This document shows positions 7,466 to 15,953 of a stretch of DNA of 16,680 nucleotides, piece after piece. The notes below the pieces were generated by a model. The model was not told the origin of the DNA and did no database searches. It saw nothing but the letters and a program-made list of their open reading frames with translations. Location: NCBI GenBank assembly GCA_017649745.1, contig JAGCGE010000289.1, positions 1-16,680 of the forward strand, given 5' to 3'. Position 1 is the first letter of the stretch; the number at the start of each line of letters is the position of its first letter. The position numbers and the translations under genes are program-made. The DNA is from Clostridiales bacterium. GTDB lineage: Bacteria; Bacillota_A; Clostridia; Saccharofermentanales; Saccharofermentanaceae.

Positions 7466-10429
7466 TCAAAGTTCTGACGAATCAATAGTGTTATTGATAA
7501 GCTCCCTAGCCTTGCTCAACGGCTCACAAGTCCATATATCCTTATCGCCGATGACGTAGATCCTGTAAGAAGCTCTCGTAATAGCAACATTGACTGTATA
7601 GTTACGAACAAAGTTAATTGCATCTTTCGAACTCTCATCAACTCCGAGAAGGAAGATAACCTCATCTGTTCCCTTTCCTCTGAAAGTAGAAACGATATCG
7701 ATGTTTTCGGAAAGCCATGCCTTACATCTAGGATCATTCTTATATAAGTCTGATTCCTTTATCATCTTGATCATGCCTTCTTTAACGGACTCGAAAGGAG
7801 TGATAACGTACAGCGCCGGAATATCGGAATCATCGATCTCGAATTTTCTTGTGAGCATCTGCATGACAGTCTGTCCCTGCTTCTTAACGAAAAGGTCCTT
7901 AAATCCGTTCTCATTGCCTTCAACATGTATCCATGCCGAATCATCCATAAGAAGAGTAAATATTCCGGCAGGTTCTTCTGTTGCAAGTTTCATCGTATTA
8001 TCGTATGAAAGCGAGTTCGCGATCGAGAAGATAGGTTCAATGCACTTATTATGAAGCACAAGAGGTATACCTACCCAGATCTTCTCATCACCTTCACCAA
8101 GGAAACATCCGTAAGGATTCGCAAAATCAGCAAGACTCTGAACGGACAGTTTCATGCTCTGATAGCAGTTGATCAATTCAGAGGAGATCAGATGTTTTAT
8201 GATATCCGCTTCACGAGTTACCTTAGGTTCTGCCTGCTTAGGATCGCCAAGGATAAGAGCGGATCTTGCTCTATATAAGATACCCATAGCCATCTGTGGC
8301 TGAGCCTGAGCTGCTTCATTGATAATGACTTTACCAAGAACCGCGTTCTTACGAACGAATCCCATTATATTTCGGCTCTCTTCAAATGTTGTGGTAACAA
8401 CAGGTGTCACCATGAAGATACACTGGATGAGCTTGATCATCATGTCACTTGGAATAGTATCTCTTCCTTCACGCCTGTTCCAAAGATCAACAAAGGTATT
8501 AAGTCTCTCCTTGACTTTGGTAGATGAAAGAAGGTATTCCCTGTGAAGTCTGCAAGCAAGAACAAAGAGCTGCTTTCTCTCATAATTGAATTCTTCAGTG
8601 ATCCAAGGATTACTCGAATGAACTTCTACAGCCTCAGATGCATCATTGGAATACATCTTATCGAAGAATTCGCGATTGATAACAGTCATCTGTTCACTGT
8701 ATTTATCAAGAGTTTCAAGACTTTGCTTGCTGTTACGGATAGCCAGGTATTTCTTGTTCTTCTCATCACGTTCCCATGTGAGATTCTCAAGACTTCTCTT
8801 TCGCTCGCTTATCATTGCTTCCTTAGCCTGCTGTGCCTTACGAGTTACGAAGAAACCTTTCTTACCACCATCGATACGCATTATATCAGCTTCCAATGCC
8901 TGTATCCGTTCATCAAGATCATCAACATCAGACTTATATTTTCCGATATTCCTGATGTCTTCTTCAATCTTCTTTCTTGGATGATCAGGAATACTCTTGG
9001 CAGCCTTATATACAGACTCGAGTTCCGTACGCATGGACTTAACTTTCTTAAGCTGCTCCAGGAACTCGGCTCTTATAGCCTTAAAATCGCTCTTGTCATC
9101 CTTAAAGTTATCCATGAACTGACGTAAGACAGTCTCACAATATTCAGTTATATCAGTCTTATAACCGAGCTTATATGCAAACGGTTCGTCCATTCCCTCA
9201 TTTAAGGTATCTGTCGTTGTCCTTGCCGTTGAATCAGAATATGATGCGATCATAATTCCATACTCGTTGATCTTATCATCATCGATTATGTCTTCTACGT
9301 TCTCGGCATTGGCAATGATCTCAGCTCTTAGAACAAGGTTATTAGCAACAACATCCTTAATGATATTCATCTTACCTGTTCCAGGAGGACAATTGACTGT
9401 CAAAAGAGGAGATGCCGTACTCTCATCAACAGCCATATTAACTACAACCTGCTGCATCAGATTTGCATCACTTCCGAGCGGCCATTTACCAAGTGGCAAT
9501 CTTTTTGGATCAAGAGCCATCTCGAAAAATTTCTTCATTGACTCTCTGTCCTCTTTTGCACCGATGATCGTTCTCTTTATCGGGATCCTGCCATACTTCT
9601 TCTCATATGGAGCAAGGATATATTCACCGACCTGTTTGCCGTATTTCGTCTTATCGTTAAAGGTATCATTAGCAAATGCTTCGGTGAACAGATTAAGGTC
9701 ATCCAGAAAACAGCTTCTACTAAGATTAGCATGGTTTATAGTGAAATCCTTCTTAACACTTTCATCCTTAAACCTTGAGTATATGACTTTACCGAATGTA
9801 TCGGACTTCTCAAAATCATCTCTCCAGAATCTTTCCATAACATCCAGATAAAGACCATTAAGGAACATCCTTACATTACGATCCTGAAGATTATTGTCGA
9901 AATCTCTTATGATCGTATCGTAAGTCGTCTTATTCAATCTATAATTTAAGGTGTTGTTAGTAGTGGTATTCCACTCGCTGATAGCCCAAATAACAGGCGA
10001 CAGCTGGAAGCTTCCCGGTACATATTTACCGTCTTTTTCTACTCTAAAAGAGAACAGACTGATCTTACTGTCATCGCTATAGGATTTTTCCGGAAGATCG
10101 TCTTTGGTTCCTACATATTTAAGCAGATAATCTATGAGTTTATTACGATTGATACTGCCCATACAAACAGAGATCTGATCAGTCGTAAAAGTATAATTAA
10201 CAAATTTAGAACTGTCCTCATCAAGGAACAACGCAATATCAGCTTCAGGTTCATTAAGATCCCTGAACACGTCAATACGATCTGCTTCAACATCCATTCC
10301 ATCAAGCAGATATCTTATATTTTGTTTATTCTCTTCATTATCTTCGGGTATATCAACCTGGCCCAGAAGTTCGACCAATTTCCAAAAATCTAGAACTTCC
10401 CAGACCTGTCTTTTCGAGATTAGATCCAT
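7466..10429 (-). CDS. Upf1/DNA2-like superfamily 1 helicase with altered ATP-site motifs
   Basis: A 987-residue protein. Residues ~330-400 and ~640-970 carry SF1 (Upf1/DNA2-like) motifs: Walker A region NCPPGTGK (346-353), motif II as NEAAQ (704-708), motif III GDPKQAEP (728-735), motif V VSTFRGKGTDEVIF and motif VI NVAITRAS with R952. The middle (~450-610) is a long charged, coiled-coil-like insertion. The first ~300 residues are unassigned. Two key positions are unusual: the Thr/Ser after the Walker A Lys is M354 and the motif II Asp is N704, while K353, E705 and R952 remain. ATP hydrolysis may be weak or lost, or the family is simply divergent. I chose ATG at 10429 (AGGGG 5 nt upstream); a TTG at 10465 is a weaker alternative. 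It is monocistronic behind its own predicted promoter. Role unknown; related large proteins occur in defence and RNA/DNA repair. Confidence 0.82.
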   Translation of the reverse strand: MDLISKRQVWEVLDFWKLVELLGQVDIPEDNEENKQNIRYLLDGMDVEADRIDVFRDLNEPEADIALFLDEDSSKFVNYTFTTDQISVCMGSINRNKLIDYLLKYVGTKDDLPEKSYSDDSKISLFSFRVEKDGKYVPGSFQLSPVIWAISEWNTTTNNTLNYRLNKTTYDTIIRDFDNNLQDRNVRMFLNGLYLDVMERFWRDDFEKSDTFGKVIYSRFKDESVKKDFTINHANLSRSCFLDDLNLFTEAFANDTFNDKTKYGKQVGEYILAPYEKKYGRIPIKRTIIGAKEDRESMKKFFEMALDPKRLPLGKWPLGSDANLMQQVVVNMAVDESTASPLLTVNCPPGTGKMNIIKDVVANNLVLRAEIIANAENVEDIIDDDKINEYGIMIASYSDSTARTTTDTLNEGMDEPFAYKLGYKTDITEYCETVLRQFMDNFKDDKSDFKAIRAEFLEQLKKVKSMRTELESVYKAAKSIPDHPRKKIEEDIRNIGKYKSDVDDLDERIQALEADIMRIDGGKKGFFVTRKAQQAKEAMISERKRSLENLTWERDEKNKKYLAIRNSKQSLETLDKYSEQMTVINREFFDKMYSNDASEAVEVHSSNPWITEEFNYERKQLFVLACRLHREYLLSSTKVKERLNTFVDLWNRREGRDTIPSDMMIKLIQCIFMVTPVVTTTFEESRNIMGFVRKNAVLGKVIINEAAQAQPQMAMGILYRARSALILGDPKQAEPKVTREADIIKHLISSELINCYQSMKLSVQSLADFANPYGCFLGEGDEKIWVGIPLVLHNKCIEPIFSIANSLSYDNTMKLATEEPAGIFTLLMDDSAWIHVEGNENGFKDLFVKKQGQTVMQMLTRKFEIDDSDIPALYVITPFESVKEGMIKMIKESDLYKNDPRCKAWLSENIDIVSTFRGKGTDEVIFLLGVDESSKDAINFVRNYTVNVAITRASYRIYVIGDKDIWTCEPLSKARELINNTIDSSEL

Positions 10430-10494
10430 AGTAGCCCCTAATATATGTATTCTCCTTAAAGACAAACCCCAATAAACATTAAGAAGATACTTCG

Positions 10495-10521
10495 ATTATA
10501 TCACTATTTGATAATATCAAA
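10495..10521 (-). promoter_or_regulatory. Candidate helicase promoter with palindromic operator
   Basis: On the minus strand a consensus -10 TATAAT (10500-10495) lies about 65 nt upstream of the helicase ATG. A perfect 15-bp palindrome TTTGATAATATCAAA (10507-10521) covers the spacer and the -35 position, where no good -35 hexamer is seen. The arrangement fits a promoter controlled by a protein bound at the palindrome. The regulator is not identified. Confidence 0.5.
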
Positions 10522-10562
10522 AACTGTCCTTCGTAAATTTCTTCCGCGAATTTTAGACGTTC

Positions 10563-10593
10563 TTTTGAGCATTTTGACCACTCTTGCTCAAAA
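10563..10593. repeat. Inverted repeat with internal direct repeat upstream of the helicase promoter
   Basis: TTTTGAGCA (10563-10571) and TGCTCAAAA (10585-10593) form a perfect 9-bp inverted repeat around a 13-nt centre. The centre begins TTTTGACCA, a one-mismatch direct copy of the left arm. There is no T tract after either arm, so it is not a standard terminator. A protein-binding site is possible. The surrounding 10430-10657 gap holds no gene I can support. Confidence 0.45.
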
Positions 10594-10657
10594 AAGTCCC
10601 AAATCTCCTCCTAAAATCATTATTTTCGAAAAGAATTACGACGACAACAATAAACTG

Positions 10658-11653
10658 TTAAATTTCAGGAAACTCGATCTCGATCTGAAGTCCACCCTCA
10701 GACGGAGTCGATGCATCAAGCTTGAGCTTATTGTCCTCAGCGATCTTCTTGGCAAGATAAAGGCCCATACCGGTAGCCTTGCTCCTCTTTTCACCTGTAT
10801 CTCCCGTGAAGCCTTTTTCGAATATATAAGGAAGATCACAGGCCTTTACGCCTATACCGTTATCGGTAATGAGGAGCTTGTTGCCATCAAAATCGAAGGT
10901 GAGTTCAGGCTCATCGCTGCAGTATTTAATTGAATTGCTGACGAACTGACCCAGCATGAACCTAAGACCTCTTGCATCAGCATATACAGTTCTGTCCTTA
11001 ACCTTATTGAAAACAATAAAATCTTTCTCACTTAAGAGCGGCTCATAATCATGGAGCACTTCGTTTATAAGATCTTTTATTCTCAATAATTCAAAATGAT
11101 AATCCTTACGCGTACTCTTGATCCTGGCATACTGGAGCATCTGATCTACAGATTCATTCAGACGACATCTGATATATTCCATCTTGAAATTGATATCTGA
11201 TCCGAACTTATCAGCGTGATTATCCATCAGAAGAGTAAGAAGAGCAATCGGCGTTTTAGCTTCATGAGCCCATGCCTCAACATACTCTTCTCTATCTTCC
11301 TTCTCAGTCTTTAAAGCTAATATCGATTCCCTGGAAGATACCAGCACATCATAAAGCCTATACACGGAAGCACTAGTATGAGCTCCTGCTACTCTGATGA
11401 GTTCCTCGCATTTTTCATGAGTAGGGTCTTCCAGAAGGTCTATGAGAATGAGATCCTTCTTTTGTTCTTTTCGCGCAGTATAGATACAAGCAACGATAAA
11501 TCCGAAAATACTAAAGATAATAAGTGCTGTTACGAAAACTCTCAGCGCTCTCACTTCAGTGACCCAAAGACCAATGATAAAGAACAGATCGTTAGCCAGA
11601 AGAAGGATAAACCAGAATAGATTAGCTTTGATTGCCTTTAGAAAATACTTCAT
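10658..11653 (-). CDS. BceS-like intramembrane-sensing histidine kinase
   Basis: A 331-residue sensor kinase of the Bce/antimicrobial-peptide type. Two TM helices (~11-31 and ~37-58) are joined by only a few residues, so it has no extracellular sensing domain and must sense through its partner transporter. The DHp domain has AWAHEAKTPI with phospho-acceptor H130. The ATPase domain has the N box VSNSIKY (N240), DNGIG (264-268) and GMGLYL (295-300). Relatives detect peptide antibiotics through the BceAB-type transporter flux. I set the start at 11653, where ATGA overlaps the response-regulator stop by 4 bp and GGAGG lies 4 nt upstream; an in-frame ATG at 11668 has no ribosome binding site. It is the last gene of the A-B-R-S operon. 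No terminator is evident after it. Confidence 0.92.
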   Translation of the reverse strand: MKYFLKAIKANLFWFILLLANDLFFIIGLWVTEVRALRVFVTALIIFSIFGFIVACIYTARKEQKKDLILIDLLEDPTHEKCEELIRVAGAHTSASVYRLYDVLVSSRESILALKTEKEDREEYVEAWAHEAKTPIALLTLLMDNHADKFGSDINFKMEYIRCRLNESVDQMLQYARIKSTRKDYHFELLRIKDLINEVLHDYEPLLSEKDFIVFNKVKDRTVYADARGLRFMLGQFVSNSIKYCSDEPELTFDFDGNKLLITDNGIGVKACDLPYIFEKGFTGDTGEKRSKATGMGLYLAKKIAEDNKLKLDASTPSEGGLQIEIEFPEI

Positions 11654-12327
11654 TTTTCCTCCGTGCATTCAAGAACATAACCTTTGCCTCGAACAGCTTT
11701 GACAGCGCATTTCATATTAAGTCCGGCCATTGTCTTCTTAAGTCTTGTAAGATTGACCTGAAGCGCATTCTCGTCAATAAACTCTGAAGTGCCCCAAACT
11801 TTCTCGGAGATCTCTTCTTTAGTAACTTCCTCACCTCTTTTATTCAAGAGTACTTCAAGGATCATTCCCTGATTTTTCGGAAGGATAACGGAATCCCCGT
11901 CAATGAATAAAGTATAAGTATGTTTATCCAGAAGAAAACCCGGACCTTCAAGAAGATTGGAACGGCCCTCGTATCTCTTAAGTACATTCGAAAGTCTCAG
12001 AAGAAGTCTCTCTTTACGGTATGGTTTGGTCATGAACTCGTCGGCGCCAAGCTCCAATGCATTAAGTTCGTCTTTAAGATCATCTCTTGATGTTAATATC
12101 ACAACAGGAACGGAACTCTTATTCTTAAGAGCTCTGCAGATCTGAAATCCACTCATATTCGGCAGATTAACATCCAGAAGAACTATATCAGGATCGATAG
12201 ATATAATTTCTCCTACAACATCATCGAAACTTTCGACAGTGCTTACTTTATAACCGTTATTCTCAAGCATCGAAGACAATTCTTCTCGAACGAGAACTTC
12301 ATCTTCTACAACACATATATGTTTCAT
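11650..12327 (-). CDS. BceR-like OmpR-family response regulator
   Basis: A 225-residue regulator. The receiver domain (1-~118) has the acidic pair E8/D9, phospho-acceptor D52 in IVLLDVNLP, and K101 in MTKPYR. A winged-helix OmpR/PhoB DNA-binding domain follows (~127-221, ending VKAVRGKGYVLE). It pairs with the adjacent kinase. The most likely target is the inverted repeat upstream of the ATPase gene (15240-15256). Its ATG overlaps the permease stop by one base (TAATG) and AAAGGG lies upstream, so translation is coupled to the permease. Confidence 0.93.
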   Translation of the reverse strand: MKHICVVEDEVLVREELSSMLENNGYKVSTVESFDDVVGEIISIDPDIVLLDVNLPNMSGFQICRALKNKSSVPVVILTSRDDLKDELNALELGADEFMTKPYRKERLLLRLSNVLKRYEGRSNLLEGPGFLLDKHTYTLFIDGDSVILPKNQGMILEVLLNKRGEEVTKEEISEKVWGTSEFIDENALQVNLTRLKKTMAGLNMKCAVKAVRGKGYVLECTEEK

Positions 12328-14423
12328 TATTCTACCCTTTCAGGATCCATCAGTGTCTCGAGGTACTTATAACTTGCCCTCTTAACTACCAGGATGTAGA
12401 TACATTCTACCAAACACATGATAAGAATAACAATCGCAGAAAGAACCATCATCCTAGGAAGATTGCTCATTGTTCTGGATGAGAGAACTCCATTATAAAG
12501 GCTTCTTATTCCGAAAAAGCTGCTGATAACAGCCACGCCTACAGGAATACCAAAATACCAGTTGATCTGCTTAGACGAGCAATAACACAATGTCTTATGA
12601 TCAGAACCGAGCTTAACAAGAGTCCTGTATCTGCTTCCGCTCTTCTTCTGATTCATGAGAAACTGAACACCGAGTATCGTATTTGCGATAACAAAGAAGA
12701 TTATCGCCAGATAGATCGTAACATAGCTTCCTGCAACCAGATAGAACAACTGTCTTCCCATATTATTGAGATATGACCCATAGACTTCAGAACCGTTAGA
12801 CTCAAGCACTTTAAGCTTAGCGTCTATCTCTCTTAAAGTCATGATCGCATTGCCCTCAGTATACTTATCCGGATCAACAATACCATTCAGATATATCGTA
12901 TATTTATCGCCTAAGATCTTATCGAATGCTTCATCATCGAGGATCAGCGCATTAACGATAGTAATCAGATAATCTGTCGTAAACGGAGTTGTCTGAACAT
13001 CACCCTTAAGCATATACTCTCCACCACAAAGAGTAACTTCCTTATCTTCTTTAAGAACTTCGTTCATCAATTCGAGCGTTCCGTCATGAACAAACTCATC
13101 ATTAAGATACATCATTACTTCATTTTCCTTAAGATCGATCTGTTCTTGTCCTGTTTGAACAAGGAGTTTATTGTAATCGCTCTCTCTTAAGAAATATGGA
13201 TAGGAATCAAAAGCTGAACTATCAGGATTATGATACTTACCATTAGGATCAAGCCTGTTAAGATCGTCCAAAACCGAATCCATGAAGAAGTATTTTTGTA
13301 TTTCCGATTTACTATTTCCATCATCATAGATTCCGAGCCTGACCTCTTCAAGATAAGAGAATCTATCATACTCCCCTATTTCCTTAAGATATTCACGGTA
13401 ATCATCAGCAGTCTTCATGAATTCCAACTCAAATTCATTCGACGCGCATCTGAACGTGTAGTCCATTACATGACTTACATAAAGATTATATGAATTGTAA
13501 AGGCCGACACCTACGCCAAGGCAGATAATAGCCGCAAGGATCAGAAGTGACGAAACTGCCATAGTGCCTGACTTATAAATGACCGTATCTTCTATCTGTC
13601 TGAAATTAAAAACGTGAAGTCTTCCGTTCTTCATCTTTTTTACGATGAGCCCGATAAAGAATCTTAAACCGTAGAACAGCATGAAAGTACCTGCAAGTCC
13701 CAGTAACATCATCTCGCTGAGCAGATTTACGTTTTCCCATATAAGACCTGAGATAGCAAGTGCATATGCACCTGCAAGTATAATGATACCAATCAGAGCA
13801 GAGATACAATAGAATACTGGATGCTTCTGTTTTCTAATATTCTCAGGAGCATCGGCAAGAAGTGTACCAATCTCTTTTCGAGACAGATTAAAACTGATCA
13901 GGAAGAAAGCTACAAGCTTGATCGATACAAACCCAATGAGAGTTATGAGGCAGGCCTTGATATCAAATGTGGACTGATGATCCAGAAAACCTATACCGAC
14001 GATTCTTGCCGTAATAAGACTCATTAATTCCGTAACAAGTATAGCAAGCGGAAGACCTGTAATAAGAGCGATACCTGAACTGATAAGATCCTCTGTAAGA
14101 AGCATCGAAAACAGTTTAGAACGCTTCATTCCCATCATGAGATAGACACCCAGCTCATGACTTCGCCTATCTATCTGATACTTACTCGCATAGAAGATCA
14201 AGAAGAAAAGGATTACTAGCGAGAACACATACAAAGCCGAGATCATTGCGACAAGTTTCCTGACCGCATCAGCTTCGAGAGTCATAAGAAATCTGACAAT
14301 ATCCTGATTTTGAAGCGAGAGAACAACATAAAATGACATTATCGAGATTATGAGCGAACTCATAAAAAGCGCATTTTCTTTCTGGCTTCGCTTGGAATTA
14401 CGTAAGACCAACTTAGAGAACAT
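12327..14423 (-). CDS. BceB-like FtsX-type ABC transporter permease
   Basis: A 698-residue membrane protein with the BceB layout: TM1 near residues 20-40, TMs 2-4 with the FtsX-type loop (QIDRRSHELGVYLMMGMKRSKL), further TM helices to ~310, then a large extracellular domain of ~230 residues (~320-560) and three C-terminal TM helices. The large domain between TM7 and TM8 is the mark of peptide-antibiotic transporters that also act as sensors. It works with the ATPase encoded upstream, probably freeing lipid targets from peptide antibiotics, and passes the signal to the kinase. I use ATG at 14423, with AGGAGG 8 nt upstream; a TTG at 14441 is less likely. It overlaps the ATPase gene by 11 nt. 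Confidence 0.92.
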   Translation of the reverse strand: MFSKLVLRNSKRSQKENALFMSSLIISIMSFYVVLSLQNQDIVRFLMTLEADAVRKLVAMISALYVFSLVILFFLIFYASKYQIDRRSHELGVYLMMGMKRSKLFSMLLTEDLISSGIALITGLPLAILVTELMSLITARIVGIGFLDHQSTFDIKACLITLIGFVSIKLVAFFLISFNLSRKEIGTLLADAPENIRKQKHPVFYCISALIGIIILAGAYALAISGLIWENVNLLSEMMLLGLAGTFMLFYGLRFFIGLIVKKMKNGRLHVFNFRQIEDTVIYKSGTMAVSSLLILAAIICLGVGVGLYNSYNLYVSHVMDYTFRCASNEFELEFMKTADDYREYLKEIGEYDRFSYLEEVRLGIYDDGNSKSEIQKYFFMDSVLDDLNRLDPNGKYHNPDSSAFDSYPYFLRESDYNKLLVQTGQEQIDLKENEVMMYLNDEFVHDGTLELMNEVLKEDKEVTLCGGEYMLKGDVQTTPFTTDYLITIVNALILDDEAFDKILGDKYTIYLNGIVDPDKYTEGNAIMTLREIDAKLKVLESNGSEVYGSYLNNMGRQLFYLVAGSYVTIYLAIIFFVIANTILGVQFLMNQKKSGSRYRTLVKLGSDHKTLCYCSSKQINWYFGIPVGVAVISSFFGIRSLYNGVLSSRTMSNLPRMMVLSAIVILIMCLVECIYILVVKRASYKYLETLMDPERVE

Positions 14424-15183
14424 TCGCGGAACCTCCTCCAAGCTGAGCCATTACCTTAAGGATTCTCTCATAAAAATCCTGTCTCGACTCTTTTTCCGTA
14501 TCTTTCCTGAGTTCATGGAAGATCTTACCATCCTGAATAAACATGATACGATTGCAAAAACTAGCAGCATTCGAATCATGCGTAACCATAAGGATCGTAG
14601 CCTTTTCTGACTGATTAAGTCCAACGAGCTTTGTCATAAGAGACTTCGCATTCTTGGAATCAAGAGCACCTGTCGGCTCATCAGCAAGGATTATCTTAGG
14701 ATTAAGGACCAATGCTCTAGCAGCAGCAACTCTCTGTTTCTCACCGCCTGACATCTGAGAAGGAAACTTATCAACGATATTCTCGATCTCAAGATATTTA
14801 ACGAGCTTATCGATCCTCTCCTCATAATCTTTACCAACCTTATGAAGTGATACCGGAAGAAGGATATTCTCTCTTCCAGTAAGATTATCTATTAATTCAA
14901 AATTCTGAAAGAGATATCCGATCTCTTTACCTCTATAATCAGCAAGCTTCTTACCGCTGAGCTTAGACAACATCGCACCGTTAAGTTCTATGGTTCCTGA
15001 AGTCGGCTTAATGACCGAAGCGATACAGTTAAGGAGCGTAGACTTACCAGATCCGCTGGCTCCCATGATACCAAGGAATTCTCCTTCCATAACCTGAAAA
15101 GAGATATCATCAATAGCCTTGGTGATATTCTCAGTCTTACCATAGTATTTTCTAAGTGATTCAATCTTAAGTATAGCGTTCAT
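14413..15183 (-). CDS. BceA-like ABC transporter ATPase
   Basis: A 256-residue ATPase of the MacB/LolD/BceA class: Walker A GASGSGKST (41-49), Q-loop FQNFEL (Q93), signature MSGGE (144-148), Walker B IILADEP (164-170), D-loop GALD and switch H202. All motifs are intact. It forms the transporter with the FtsX-type permease. AGGAGG lies 6 nt before the ATG. It is the first gene of the A-B-R-S operon, and an inverted repeat and candidate -10 lie upstream. The specific peptide substrate cannot be predicted. Confidence 0.93.
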   Translation of the reverse strand: MNAILKIESLRKYYGKTENITKAIDDISFQVMEGEFLGIMGASGSGKSTLLNCIASVIKPTSGTIELNGAMLSKLSGKKLADYRGKEIGYLFQNFELIDNLTGRENILLPVSLHKVGKDYEERIDKLVKYLEIENIVDKFPSQMSGGEKQRVAAARALVLNPKIILADEPTGALDSKNAKSLMTKLVGLNQSEKATILMVTHDSNAASFCNRIMFIQDGKIFHELRKDTEKESRQDFYERILKVMAQLGGGSANVL

Positions 15184-15205
15184 GTAATTCCTCCTGTTTC
15201 TTACG

Positions 15206-15256
15206 TTTATATCTTAGTACAACAGGACAGAATTATTAACTTACAGCTTTTGTAAG
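15206..15256 (-). promoter_or_regulatory. Candidate BceR-type operator and promoter of the detoxification operon
   Basis: CTTACA-N5-TGTAAG (15240-15256) is a 6+6 inverted repeat that resembles the BceR-type box (TNACA-N4-TGTAA), although the spacer is 5 rather than 4. On the minus strand a TATAAA -10 lies at 15211-15206, no good -35 exists, and the repeat is centred about 49 bp upstream of the predicted start, a usual activator position. A response regulator activating its own operon is the simplest reading. Confidence 0.6.
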
Positions 15257-15265
15257 GAATCTATC

Positions 15266-15865
15266 TTATCCGAAAAATGACGTCATCACAGTTACAAAAA
15301 CTCCAGAACAAGCGACTAAACAGGCTGCAGCAAACAAACCTATAGCTATCCACTTGAAGATCTTATACATAAATTTCTTATCACAATATCTTTTAACAAA
15401 ACCTTTAGCAGGGGCAGACGGATCATAATAAACATCCAATTCGCTACCTAAAGGATATTTGTACTCCAACGGATTCTCACCATAAAAGAACTGACAGTCC
15501 TCAGAAAGAGAATGTTTGATAACTATTTTCTGTTTTTCTTCATCCTCTTCAACATTAAAGCCCTTATTAGATATCAACGGAACATCAAATTTTATAACAG
15601 CATGCGTTTTATATTCAGGACCCTGTACCTTATATGTATTGCCATCAACAGCGGTAAATTCAACTATTGGATAACGAAACACATCGCTATAAACAACGTT
15701 AGAATAACCAACAACTTTTCCGACAGCATGACTTGTACATGTTTTCTCTTGAGTAAGATATTTACCAAAGATCTTACGTCCCAACACAAGCATCAGAATC
15801 CCTATACATACAAGGATCAAAGTAACTGAACAAAATATTAAGATCAATAAAAATTCATTACTCAT
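15266..15865 (-). CDS. DUF3592 family membrane protein
   Basis: A 199-residue protein with an N-terminal TM helix (~6-29), a soluble beta-rich middle (AVGKVVGYS, YPIVEFTAVDGNTYKV, YPLGSELDVYYDPSAPAKGFV) and a C-terminal TM helix (~172-195). The YPxVEF and V.YDP.NP-like pattern is typical of DUF3592 proteins, whose function is unknown. GGGGG lies 10 nt before the ATG. It is flanked by the surface-protein terminator upstream and the Bce operon promoter downstream, so it seems to be its own unit; a TAAAAT at 15897-15892 could be its -10, without a clear -35. Confidence 0.72.
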   Translation of the reverse strand: MSNEFLLILIFCSVTLILVCIGILMLVLGRKIFGKYLTQEKTCTSHAVGKVVGYSNVVYSDVFRYPIVEFTAVDGNTYKVQGPEYKTHAVIKFDVPLISNKGFNVEEDEEKQKIVIKHSLSEDCQFFYGENPLEYKYPLGSELDVYYDPSAPAKGFVKRYCDKKFMYKIFKWIAIGLFAAACLVACSGVFVTVMTSFFG

Positions 15866-15901
15866 ATATTCTTATCCCCCACCACATATTCATTTTACCA
15901 C

Positions 15902-15929
15902 ATAAAGAAACCGCTCCATTCGGAGCGGT
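15902..15929 (-). terminator. Intrinsic terminator of the surface-protein gene
   Basis: A perfect GC-rich 8-bp stem (ACCGCTCC at 15910-15917, GGAGCGGT at 15922-15929) with a 4-nt loop is followed on the minus strand by TTCTTTATG. It begins 24 nt after the surface-protein stop codon, separating it from the DUF3592 gene. Confidence 0.88.
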
Positions 15930-15953
15930 CTCATTAGGCTTAATCACGTTTTC

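Noticed and set aside
8543..9127. Plus-strand ORFs of up to 194 codons inside the helicase
   Set aside because: They are antisense shadows of a continuous minus-strand gene with recognisable motifs and have low-complexity hydrophobic translations.
10504..10572. Minus-strand 22-residue basic ORF (starting MLKRTSKIRGRN) upstream of the helicase
   Set aside because: No Shine-Dalgarno lies at the right spacing, and its end overlaps the palindrome and candidate promoter; chance is more likely.
10508..10933. Plus-strand ORF of 141 codons overlapping the kinase gene end
   Set aside because: It has no ribosome binding site and its sequence is the antisense of the kinase ATPase domain and the promoter region; the minus-strand kinase motifs are decisive.
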